A DNA stretch of 7,444 bases from an uncultured Candidatus Methylacidiphilales bacterium (GCA_937928665.1 CALFVM010000095.1:1-7444), one strand, 5' to 3'; counted from the first letter of the stretch, positions 1 through 6,350 are shown. A program made the numbers and translations. Notes: a model not told the origin generated them from the letters alone.

Positions 1-572
1 TCTTCATAGGTGAGCGCATACCAGTTCTGTTCCACGCCGCGCCGCTTCGCCATCGGATAAATACAGACCGCTTCCCAACCGCCCAGCTTCGGATAAATCC
101 GCTCCTGCCGGTATTTCGCCATCCTCTCGTTGAACGCGGCCACCCGTTCACCAAACTCAGGCGTGCCCGGACGTAACCCTTCATCCCGCTCCAGCGTTTG
201 CCCGAACTCCTCCTCCGTCGTCGTGTACTCCGACTCCTCCGTCAACGACAACAAACTGAAGTCCCGCCGGACCAACCCACCGCCTGCTGCCGCGACCCGC
301 TTTTCAAACCTGTCGATCTCATCCAATCGAGATCCCACCGCCATAAAACCAAAGTCGGCCCGGCCGACAACGCTGAACCATAGAACCTGACCGTTCTCCA
401 ACGTCCCCGCCGCCCAACCTGCCGCGATCAAATCATCCCGAAGCCGTTGGCTCCCCTCCCCACCCAACGCCGCCAGTGCGGCCCGGTCCACCGAGTAAAT
501 CTGGTGCAGCACATGCCAACCTTCCGCTGGGACCAAGGGCTTGCGGTCGGAGTCGCTTTGTGGATTGCTCAT
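1..572 (-). CDS. hemQ: HemQ / chlorite-dismutase family protein (probable coproheme decarboxylase), 3' end cut by window edge
   Basis: Reading the minus strand from ATG at 572 gives 190 uninterrupted codons that run off the left edge. The protein has the hallmarks of HemQ (ChdC): WHVLHQIYSVDR near residues 19-30, SLTEESEYT near 109-117, and YPKLGGWEAVCIYPMAKRRG at 160-179, followed by NWYAL. The IYPMAK motif matches the Y-P-M-x-K segment of Firmicutes HemQ, whose Tyr is the radical-forming residue and whose Lys contacts coproheme; here these are Y172 and K176. The family converts iron-coproporphyrin III to heme b in the cytoplasm using peroxide. The proximal heme-ligand His lies beyond the edge, so coproheme decarboxylase versus chlorite dismutase cannot be settled, but the Y-P-M-x-K motif favours HemQ. 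No clear Shine-Dalgarno is visible. The start lies 12 bases from the divergent methyltransferase gene. Confidence 0.88.
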   Translation of the reverse strand, partial: MSNPQSDSDRKPLVPAEGWHVLHQIYSVDRAALAALGGEGSQRLRDDLIAAGWAAGTLENGQVLWFSVVGRADFGFMAVGSRLDEIDRFEKRVAAAGGGLVRRDFSLLSLTEESEYTTTEEEFGQTLERDEGLRPGTPEFGERVAAFNERMAKYRQERIYPKLGGWEAVCIYPMAKRRGVEQNWYALTYE

Positions 573-584
573 GTGCTCAAGACA

Positions 585-1727
585 ATGGAATCAGCCCACC
601 AGCTTGGCAAACCGGAACTCGTCGCTCGGCTCCGGGCCCGGATCGAAGCAGAAGGCCCCATCCCCTTCTCCACTTTCATGCGGGAGGCTCTCTACGCACC
701 AAACCTCGGCTATTACAGTTCCGCGCCGCCCCTTGGTGCCCGGGGCGACTTTTACACCGCCGTCTCCATCGGCCCTCTCTTCGGCCGGTTTCTGGCCTGG
801 CAGCTCACCGAAACATGGCAACGCCTGGGCACTCCCAGCCCATTTACCCTCATCGAACAGGGTGCCCACCGCGGCCAGTTGCTGGCCGATCTCCTGACTG
901 AAATCCGCCAATCAAGTCCTGACCTCCTGCCCCATCTCCAGACCCTCATCATTGAGCCCGACCCCGTCCGGCGCACCCTGCAAACCGCCACCCTCAACAC
1001 CATCGGTGCCCAACCCGCTTTCGTCTCTCACCCCTCCGATCTTCCCGACAATCTTTGCGGCTGTTTTCTTGCCAACGAACTTCCCGACAGCTTTCCCGTC
1101 AATCGCGCCCGATTCTCCGGCGGGCACTGGCGCGAACTCCGCGTGGGCTGGAGCACCACCACAGAACAGTTCACGGAAGAAGAAGCTGCCCTTCCGCCGG
1201 ATCTCGCCGACCTCCTCACGCGCGAAGCTCCGCCCTCCATCGAAGGATTTACCATCGAACTCTGTCCTGAGATCGAATCGTGGTTCCCCACTCTTCTCAG
1301 CCGCTTCTCGGCCGGACATCTCCTCCTCTTCGACTACGCCTTAACCCGGGAAGAGAGACAATGCCCATCCCGAGCCCCCGGAACCCTCCGAACCTACCAT
1401 CACCACCGGACGGGACAAAATCCCCTCATCCGCATCGGCGAACAAGACATCACTTACCATGTTCACGGCACTCGGCTCGAAGAAATTGGCCGTGCCTTCG
1501 GTTGGACAGCCGTCACCCTTGAGCAGCACCGCGCCTTCGCCGGCATGATCGCCTCCTTCTTGCCCGAGGGGGAGGAACGCGTTTTGTCCCTGACCCCAGC
1601 CGACCGGCGCACCCTGCAAACCCTCGTCCACCCTGCCTTCCTCGGCCGGGCGTTTTCCGCCCTTAGCTTTCGCAAGGCATGGCCTGAAACCGCCGAACGA
1701 CCTTCTGTGGAACGTTTCGCCCGCTGA
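585..1727 (+). CDS. MidA/NDUFAF7-like class I SAM-dependent methyltransferase (DUF185)
   Basis: This 380-residue protein has the conserved landmarks of the MidA/NDUFAF7 family. GPIPFSTFMREALYAPNLGYY (24-44) is the N-terminal signature, GDFYTAVSIGPLFG (54-67) matches the usual GDF-T-P-FG block, and ANELPDSFPV (163-172) matches the family N-E-x-x-D-x-x-P-V motif. LLLFDYAL (246-253), GTLRTYHHH (266-274) and DITYHVHG (288-295) complete the pattern. NDUFAF7 methylates an arginine of a complex I subunit in mitochondria; bacterial substrates are mostly unknown. SAM motif I is unusual: EQGAHRG (91-97) where relatives have a G-x-G-x-G type loop. ATG 585 was chosen because it places GPI about 24 residues in, as is usual, and avoids antisense overlap with the hemQ-like gene. 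An upstream ATG at 447 is in frame but would read through that gene. It converges on the receiver gene with 14 bases between stops. Confidence 0.87.
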   Translation: MESAHQLGKPELVARLRARIEAEGPIPFSTFMREALYAPNLGYYSSAPPLGARGDFYTAVSIGPLFGRFLAWQLTETWQRLGTPSPFTLIEQGAHRGQLLADLLTEIRQSSPDLLPHLQTLIIEPDPVRRTLQTATLNTIGAQPAFVSHPSDLPDNLCGCFLANELPDSFPVNRARFSGGHWRELRVGWSTTTEQFTEEEAALPPDLADLLTREAPPSIEGFTIELCPEIESWFPTLLSRFSAGHLLLFDYALTREERQCPSRAPGTLRTYHHHRTGQNPLIRIGEQDITYHVHGTRLEEIGRAFGWTAVTLEQHRAFAGMIASFLPEGEERVLSLTPADRRTLQTLVHPAFLGRAFSALSFRKAWPETAERPSVERFAR

Positions 1728-1741
1728 TTCTCTTCCAGGCA

Positions 1742-2227
1742 TCAACGGCCCGAGACCGCATTCGCATCCAACACCTCCCGACAAGCCGCCAAAAAGGTGT
1801 TCAGCGGAAAGGGTTTTCGCAGAACCTTGATCCCCATATTCTCAATCGCCTGCGCCTCCGCATCATCCCCCAGAGCACCGGAAATCAGCAGAAAACGCTG
1901 CACCAACTCCGGCCGATTCTTCGCAATCCAAAAAAAGAGCTGCCAACCACTGACCTGCGGCAGTGCAAAATCGGAGATGATCAAATCAAACGACTCCGAC
2001 TCCATCCGTTGGATCGCCTCAGCCCCGTCCCGCGCCGTCACAATCTCCGGCCCCAGCGACCGCTCCATGGCTGTCGTCAACAAACGCAACAATTGCTCGT
2101 CGTCATCAATCAACAAGGCCCGAAATGGGGGCCCGGATACCGCCTCCACCTCCCCAGCCTGTGGACCCGGCCCACCTTGCTCCTCCGTTCCACCCTGCTT
2201 CCGAAACAGTGATCCAAATAATCCCAT
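1742..2227 (-). CDS. Stand-alone response regulator receiver-domain protein
   Basis: This 161-residue protein has one CheY-like receiver domain (about residues 35-158) and no output domain. The acidic pocket is D41-D42 in LLIDDDEQ, the phospho-acceptor is D86 in LIISDFALP, the switch Ser is S116 in LLISGAL, and the conserved Lys is K138 in VLRKPF. All residues needed for phosphorylation are present. The first 34 residues are a low-complexity Gly/Gln/Glu-rich leader that begins with an amphipathic MGLFGSLFRK stretch; its role is unknown. The ATG lies 12 bases after the stop of the Fe-S partner gene, with an A-rich AAGAAG about 9 bases upstream as a possible weak ribosome binding site, so it is probably the last gene of the cysE operon. 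No histidine kinase is in view. Such proteins act as phosphorelay intermediates or by protein-protein contact; the target here cannot be deduced. Confidence 0.9.
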   Translation of the reverse strand: MGLFGSLFRKQGGTEEQGGPGPQAGEVEAVSGPPFRALLIDDDEQLLRLLTTAMERSLGPEIVTARDGAEAIQRMESESFDLIISDFALPQVSGWQLFFWIAKNRPELVQRFLLISGALGDDAEAQAIENMGIKVLRKPFPLNTFLAACREVLDANAVSGR

Positions 2228-2239
2228 AATTTTGCTTCT

Positions 2240-2836
2240 TTAATCTTCTGTTGCGGTCAAGGGTTGTCCTTTAATTTTAGCCCGGCAAGCCGCAACCATC
2301 AAATTGCACGCCTCCGGGCAGAGCAGTGGCCATGCCGTTCCCTCAAGCTCCGGCACTTTCGCCCTCGGCTCCCAGAGCCTCTGTTTCAAACATCGCCGCT
2401 CGCACACCCCCGCCACCACCTCATCCAGTTGCTCCGGCGTAATCGTCCCCACAATTCGGTACATTCCGGTTTGCCGTCCCGCCGTCTCTGCAAACGGCGT
2501 GATTCTCAAAGCTCCCGACCGGAACAACACGCCGTTCGCCACCGTTGTCGGGTAAATCACGTTAAGTGCTTCCAACAATTCCCGGTCATCCAAAGGACCG
2601 AGAGCCCGGCCCGGTGCCAAATTACCCTCCCCCTTTAACGGACGGTACGTCCCGTCTGCGGCAACCTTTACCCATTCCCGCGCCACTCGCCAGTGCGGAT
2701 CAGGAACCACCTCATCCCCGTCATCACAATGCCGGATGATCCACTCCCCGGGCTTTCCGGAAATTCTCAGCTGCCCCAACACGGCCGCACCGCCCGCTTC
2801 ACGCAGCCATTGAAGAAACGGTTCGTTGATTTTCAT
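2240..2836 (-). CDS. Cysteine-rich protein resembling the C-terminal (stabilising plus 4Fe-4S) part of DR2241-type CbiX proteins
   Basis: The 198-residue protein carries features I associate with the C-terminal half of Deinococcus DR2241, a CbiX-family protein. These are GTYRPLKGEGNLAPG (62-76), LLEALNVIYP (87-96), GRQTGMYRIVG (120-130), then C145-x3-C149 (CERRC, followed by LKQRLW) and C173-x3-C177 (CPEACNLMVAAC, with a further C184). The four paired cysteines are candidate ligands for a 4Fe-4S cluster. In DR2241 this region follows two CbiX domains in one chain; here it is a separate gene directly after a two-domain CbiX gene and overlapping it by 38 bases. Its likely role is to complex with and stabilise or regulate that chelatase. 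ATG 2836 is preferred over an in-frame TTG at 2857, since both sit inside cbiX and neither has a strong ribosome binding site. Fold and cluster type are inferred from memory of the family. Confidence 0.78.
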   Translation of the reverse strand: MKINEPFLQWLREAGGAAVLGQLRISGKPGEWIIRHCDDGDEVVPDPHWRVAREWVKVAADGTYRPLKGEGNLAPGRALGPLDDRELLEALNVIYPTTVANGVLFRSGALRITPFAETAGRQTGMYRIVGTITPEQLDEVVAGVCERRCLKQRLWEPRAKVPELEGTAWPLLCPEACNLMVAACRAKIKGQPLTATED

Positions 2837-3614
2837 CAGCCCGGTCCACCAGCGCAAGGATCACATCCGCGATCATTGGCTCCGTCCCAATCGCAGTCGC
2901 ATACCACAGCTTCCGCCCTCCGCGTTCCGTCGGATTCCTGAACCCGTGCTCCCGCACATTCTCTGTAATCCCCAACAAAACCGGAATGTCCTCATACGAA
3001 TGCAGCCCGTCCGCTATAAAAAATGGCACCACGATCACATTCGGTTGCTTGGTCAACTCCGCCCACTTACTCACCAGCGGCTCCTGCTCCATGAAGGCCG
3101 CCTGACACTCCGCATAACGCCCGGTCTGCCCGATCAGCTCCACCTGCTCGTAGATAATCTTCACCGAATTCTGGTTCAAGGAAGTCCCGTGCCCAACAAT
3201 GAATAGTGCCGTCGCTGCCGGGTCCGGTGCCGCCTCTCCCGTCACCGAAGCCGCCCGCTCCAGCAACACTCCGGTCATCGACGGGTGAATCCCCACCGGG
3301 TCACAGTAGATCACTTCCCGTCCGTCCAACCGGCTTACTTTCCCGGTCAGCCCCAATTCGCGCGGAATGACCTGCTCGGTGAAATAACCCTCGCTGATGA
3401 AGTTCGGCACCACATAAATCCGCTCCGACTCCACCTGCCGGAGCACATCCCGGAAATGCGGTTCCTCTTTCCAGAAAGCCTCATGCACCTCGGCAAAGAT
3501 CCCCCGGTCCCGGATTGCGTCGCCATGGCGGTAAGTCGGCAGGCTTGAGTCGGCATTCAACGTTGACCCATGCCCCGCCAGCACCAAAGCATCGTTGCGG
3601 TGATCCCGGATCAT
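2799..3614 (-). CDS. cbiX: CbiX/SirB-family sirohydrochlorin chelatase, two tandem CbiX domains
   Basis: The 271-residue protein has two homologous chelatase halves. Half one has VLAGHGS (11-17), FAEVHEAFWKEEP (40-52) and VVPNFISEGYFTEQVIPREL (68-87). Half two has FIVGHGT (138-144), YAECQAAFMEQEP (167-179) and VVPFFIADGLHSYEDIP (195-211). Family members insert Fe2+ or Co2+ into sirohydrochlorin, using one His after the first strand and one in the G-x-H-x3-D-I-P loop. Both are present in the second half (H142, H205). The first half keeps H15 but has F78 in place of the second His, so the active site is probably in the C-terminal half. It starts one base after the cysE stop and overlaps the Fe-S partner gene. 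Coupling to cysE favours iron and siroheme for sulfite reduction; cobalt for B12 is the alternative. The gene symbol denotes family, not proven metal. Confidence 0.88.
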   Translation of the reverse strand: MIRDHRNDALVLAGHGSTLNADSSLPTYRHGDAIRDRGIFAEVHEAFWKEEPHFRDVLRQVESERIYVVPNFISEGYFTEQVIPRELGLTGKVSRLDGREVIYCDPVGIHPSMTGVLLERAASVTGEAAPDPAATALFIVGHGTSLNQNSVKIIYEQVELIGQTGRYAECQAAFMEQEPLVSKWAELTKQPNVIVVPFFIADGLHSYEDIPVLLGITENVREHGFRNPTERGGRKLWYATAIGTEPMIADVILALVDRADENQRTVSSMAA

Positions 3615-3615
3615 C

Positions 3616-4527
3616 TTAAATCATGAAGTCCGGTTCGTAATGCCCCCGCGGGCGCACCACCACCGAATGTTCATCGTAATAAACCACGCTGTTCGGCGGC
3701 ACACTCTCCAGCAGGAATACATTCCCGCCGATCATACTCCCCTTCCCAATCCGCGTTTCCCCACCCAAAATCACCGCTCCGGAATAAATCGTCACATCAT
3801 CTTCGATCGTTGGATGACGTTTGACTTCCCGCAATGCCTGACCCCCGGACGTGGATCGCGCTCCGAGGGTTACCGCATGGTAGATCTTCACCCGGTTGCC
3901 AATCTCACATGTCTCCCCCACCACGACCCCCGTGCCATGATCGATAAAGAAATGCTCCCCAATTTTCGCCCCCGGATGAATGTCAATGCCCGTCCGCGAA
4001 TGCGCCCACTCCGTCATCATCCGCGGAATCAGTGCCACACCCAGCCGATATAGCTCATGCGCCAGACGCTGGACCGCCACCGCCTCAATGCCCGGATAGG
4101 CCAGAATGATTTCCTCAAAACTTTTTGCCGCCGGGTCACCCTCATACGCCGCCTCCACGTCCCCGCCCAGTAAAGCCCGGATCCTTGGCAACTCCCGCAA
4201 AAATGCGTCCACTTTCTGCTCCGTCGCATTCGGTGCCACCGACACCGCCAGATCCGCCGGCACTTCAAACTCCAGGCTCTTGCCCACCTCCCGAATCAAA
4301 TCCTCACGCACCGTCTCCAGCTCCCGTCCGATTGACTCCTCCAGCGACTCCTGCGTCAGGCACGTCTCCCGAAAAAAGCCCGGAAACATCAAATGCAGCA
4401 ACTCCTCCGTAATCCGCGCCACCGCCCGTTTCGACGGCAGGTTTGCCCCGTCAATATGGTTGATCCCGCCGATCTCCGCGTAGGAGTCCAACAACTGCTC
4501 TTTTAGCCCATCCAACGCACGCGGCAT
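3616..4527 (-). CDS. cysE: Serine O-acetyltransferase (long N-terminus, EpsC/CysE type)
   Basis: The 303-residue enzyme transfers acetyl from acetyl-CoA to L-serine, giving O-acetylserine for cysteine synthesis. The N-terminal helical region (1-140) includes DSYAEIGGINHIDGANLPSK (14-33), typical of the long-form family. The left-handed beta-helix (about 182-275) shows hexapeptide repeats: IDIHPGAKIGEHFFIDHGTG (181-200), VVVGETCEIGNRVKIYHAVTLGA and IEDDVTIYSGAVILGGETRIG. D182 and H197 align with the catalytic Asp and His of E. coli CysE (D143, H158), with the same 15-residue spacing. The chain ends in Ile (DFMI), like CysE proteins whose C-terminal Ile docks in CysK to form the cysteine synthase complex. 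ATG 4527 was chosen because it begins the recognisable family N-terminus and has GGTGGG just upstream. The frame stays open antisense through aroE, but that extension is not protein-like. Confidence 0.94.
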   Translation of the reverse strand: MPRALDGLKEQLLDSYAEIGGINHIDGANLPSKRAVARITEELLHLMFPGFFRETCLTQESLEESIGRELETVREDLIREVGKSLEFEVPADLAVSVAPNATEQKVDAFLRELPRIRALLGGDVEAAYEGDPAAKSFEEIILAYPGIEAVAVQRLAHELYRLGVALIPRMMTEWAHSRTGIDIHPGAKIGEHFFIDHGTGVVVGETCEIGNRVKIYHAVTLGARSTSGGQALREVKRHPTIEDDVTIYSGAVILGGETRIGKGSMIGGNVFLLESVPPNSVVYYDEHSVVVRPRGHYEPDFMI

Positions 4528-4623
4528 CAACCCACCGTAACCCGAAGCCTTCCCCCGGTTCAAGCGGCTCTTCCACGCCGGGCTGATGTTGCTTTTCTGC
4601 CGGATCACGCGATAACTTCCCGC
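4528..4623. promoter_or_regulatory. Divergent intergenic region between cysE and aroE, presumed to hold both promoters
   Basis: This is the longest non-coding gap in the window and must serve both the leftward cysE cluster and the rightward aroE cluster unless promoters lie inside genes. On the plus strand, TTGCTT (4589-4594) and GATAAC (4611-4616), 16 bases apart, weakly resemble -35 and -10 boxes. Transcription from them would begin almost at the aroE start codon and give a near-leaderless message. I see no convincing promoter for cysE on the minus strand. GGTGGG just before the cysE ATG may act as its ribosome binding site. No terminator or riboswitch is apparent. Confidence 0.35.
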
Positions 4624-4626
4624 GTG
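4606..4626. repeat. Short perfect inverted repeat spanning the proposed aroE start codon
   Basis: CACGCG (4606-4611) and CGCGTG (4621-4626) are perfect inverted copies separated by 9 bases. The right arm contains the GTG proposed as the aroE start. It could be a dimeric operator half-site pair or a small RNA hairpin hiding the start codon. Six-base arms arise by chance fairly often in GC-rich DNA, so function is only a suggestion. Confidence 0.4.
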
Positions 4627-5535
4627 TTTCCCGTTTTGCAACTTTCCGAGCTCAATCAACTCCCTCCCGACACCCCCCGCTACGGCGTGATGGGCCATCC
4701 CGTCGCGCACTCCCTCTCCCCCCAAGTGCAGCTCGCCGCTTTCCAGGCTTGCAACCTCCCCGCCACCTACGTCCGGTTCGACGTCCCTCCCGAACAACTC
4801 GACACCGCCGTGCAGACCCTTCGCACCCTTAACTTCCAGGGCTGGAACTGCACCCTCCCCAACAAAGTCGCCCTCGCCCAATACATGGACGAACTGGCCG
4901 AATCCGCCCGCGCCATGCAGGCAGTCAACACCGTCCTCCGCGACGACGACGGCCGCCTTATCGGATTCAACACCGACGGCGATGGCTGGGTCCGTGCCAT
5001 CCGCGAAGATTTCTCCATCGATGTCCGTGACCTCCGCATCCTCATCCTCGGCTCCGGCGGTGCCGGCCAGGCCCTCGCCCGGCAGGCCGCCATGGAAAAA
5101 TGCGAGCGCCTCGTCATCGTCAACCGCACCCCGGAAAAAGCCAATCTCCTCCGCCAGGAACTCGAACCCCTCCTCCACTCGACCAAACTTCTCGGTGCCC
5201 AGGACCGCCTCAAAATCGTGCCCTGGGACGAAGCCGCCATCGCTGACGAACTCAACACCATCGACCTCGTCGTCAACACCACCTCCGTCGGCCTCCGCCC
5301 CGCTGACCCCGCCGTCCTCCCGGCCCGCATCCTCCAGCCTCACCTCTTCATTTACGACACCATCTACCGCCCCGCTAAAACCCGTTTCCTCCACGCCGCC
5401 GCCGAAGCCGGCTGCCGCTCCGCCAACGGCCTCTCCATGCTCCTCCATCAGGGTGCCCTCTCCTTCGAAATATGGACCGGTCGCTCCGCCCCCCTCACCG
5501 CCATGCGTAAAGCCCTGCGGGAGGCTGCCGCGTGA
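4624..5535 (+). CDS. aroE: Shikimate dehydrogenase (NADP-dependent)
   Basis: The 303-residue enzyme reduces 3-dehydroshikimate to shikimate in the aromatic amino-acid pathway. The shikimate-binding S-x-S is S30/S32 in GHPVAHSLSP. NCTLPNK (75-81) is the usual NVTxPxK motif with catalytic K81 and a Cys for the common Val. AVNTV (100-104) and GFNTDGDG (114-121, catalytic D118) follow. The dinucleotide loop GSGGAG (143-148) and NRTPEK (167-172) fit NADP preference. VNTTSVG (217-223), YDTIYRPAKT (244-253) and GLSMLLHQGALSFEIWTG (269-286) close the family pattern. No ATG is suitably placed; GTG 4624 leaves about 20 residues before the core, and TTG 4636 is an alternative. There is no clear Shine-Dalgarno. 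It overlaps pilD by four bases. Confidence 0.95.
   Translation: MFPVLQLSELNQLPPDTPRYGVMGHPVAHSLSPQVQLAAFQACNLPATYVRFDVPPEQLDTAVQTLRTLNFQGWNCTLPNKVALAQYMDELAESARAMQAVNTVLRDDDGRLIGFNTDGDGWVRAIREDFSIDVRDLRILILGSGGAGQALARQAAMEKCERLVIVNRTPEKANLLRQELEPLLHSTKLLGAQDRLKIVPWDEAAIADELNTIDLVVNTTSVGLRPADPAVLPARILQPHLFIYDTIYRPAKTRFLHAAAEAGCRSANGLSMLLHQGALSFEIWTGRSAPLTAMRKALREAAA
5519..5524 (+). promoter_or_regulatory. Strong Shine-Dalgarno for pilD inside the aroE 3' end
   Basis: GGGAGG lies seven bases before the GTG at 5532. It is the clearest ribosome binding site in the window and fixes GTG 5532 as the pilD start. Together with the GTGA stop-start overlap it indicates translational coupling between aroE and pilD. 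Confidence 0.7.
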
Positions 5536-6335
5536 TCCCGGACTGGTTCCACTGGCTCGCCCCTTTCCTCGTCGGCGCCTGCGTCGGTTCCTTCCTCAAC
5601 GTCTGTATCTACCGCTGGCCCCTCGGCCGCTCCGTCATTCGCCCCGGCTCCCACTGCCACGCCTGCGGTGCCCCCATCCCCTGGCAGCACAACATCCCCA
5701 TCCTCTCCTGGTTCCTTCTCCGCGGTCGCGCCGCCTGCTGCGGCGTCCGGATTGACGCCCGCTACCCCCTCGTCGAAGCCCTCACCGCCATCCTCTTCGC
5801 CATCCTTTGGAACCTCTGGCCACCCGCCCTCGCCACCGCCTACGCCATCGGCACCGCCGGACTCCTCATCGCCACCTTCGTCGACCTCGACCACTACATC
5901 ATCCCAGACGAAGTCTCTCTCGGCGGCATTCTCGCCGGACTCCTCCTCAGCACCCTCGTCCCCGCCCTTCACGACGCCGACTCCTGGTGGGGCGGCCTCA
6001 AAGAATCCCTCTTCGGCGCGGCCATCGGAGGAGGAGGTCTCTGGGCCATCGCTTTCCTCGGCTCCATTATCTTCCGCAAAGAGGCCATGGGCATGGGCGA
6101 CATCAAAATCCTCGCCGCCATGGGTGCCTTCCTCGGCTGGTCCGCTGTCCCCTTTATTATCGGCGTCGCCTCCATGCTCGGTGCCGTCATCGGCGGTCTC
6201 CTCCTCCTCCGTAAAAACAAACTCTGGGGTGTCCGCCTTCCTTTCGGGCCTTTCCTGGCCGGTGCCGCCCTCCTCTGGATCCTCGGCGGCCACCGCTGGA
6301 TGGCCGACTACCTCGCCCTTTTCACCTCGGGTTGA
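5532..6335 (+). CDS. pilD: Type IV prepilin leader peptidase / N-methyltransferase
   Basis: The 267-residue integral membrane aspartic protease cleaves the leader of type IV pilins or type II secretion pseudopilins and, in full-length members, methylates the new N-terminus. The N-terminal methylase region (PF06750-like) covers about 10-90, with GACVGSFLNVCIYRWP (15-30), HCHAC (41-45) and PILSWFLLRGR (56-66). The peptidase part (about 90-225) has FVDLDHYIIPDEVS (116-129) and GMGDIK (187-192); D118 and D190 are the catalytic aspartates. Several hydrophobic segments fit the usual eight-helix topology. The second zinc Cys pair is atypical: where relatives have C-x2-C after the RG motif, this protein has AACC (67-70), giving C69-C70. 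No pilin or secretion gene is in view, so the system served is unknown. Confidence 0.94.
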   Translation: MIPDWFHWLAPFLVGACVGSFLNVCIYRWPLGRSVIRPGSHCHACGAPIPWQHNIPILSWFLLRGRAACCGVRIDARYPLVEALTAILFAILWNLWPPALATAYAIGTAGLLIATFVDLDHYIIPDEVSLGGILAGLLLSTLVPALHDADSWWGGLKESLFGAAIGGGGLWAIAFLGSIIFRKEAMGMGDIKILAAMGAFLGWSAVPFIIGVASMLGAVIGGLLLLRKNKLWGVRLPFGPFLAGAALLWILGGHRWMADYLALFTSG

Positions 6336-6350
6336 TCTTCCTCTTCGCCC

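Noticed and set aside
130..390. Small plus-strand open frames near the left edge
   Set aside because: They are antisense to the hemQ-like coding sequence and are Ser/Pro/Arg-rich with no motifs.
447..584. Longer start for the MidA-like protein
   Set aside because: The extra 46 residues have no family similarity and would lie antisense within the hemQ-like gene.
1728..1741. Bidirectional terminator between the convergent methyltransferase and receiver genes
   Set aside because: The 14-base gap has no inverted repeat or T-tract.
4528..5448. Upstream extension of the cysE reading frame, antisense to aroE, giving a 610-residue protein
   Set aside because: The added residues are Gly/Glu/Val-rich low complexity, are the antisense shadow of a well-supported aroE, and precede a recognisable CysE N-terminus.
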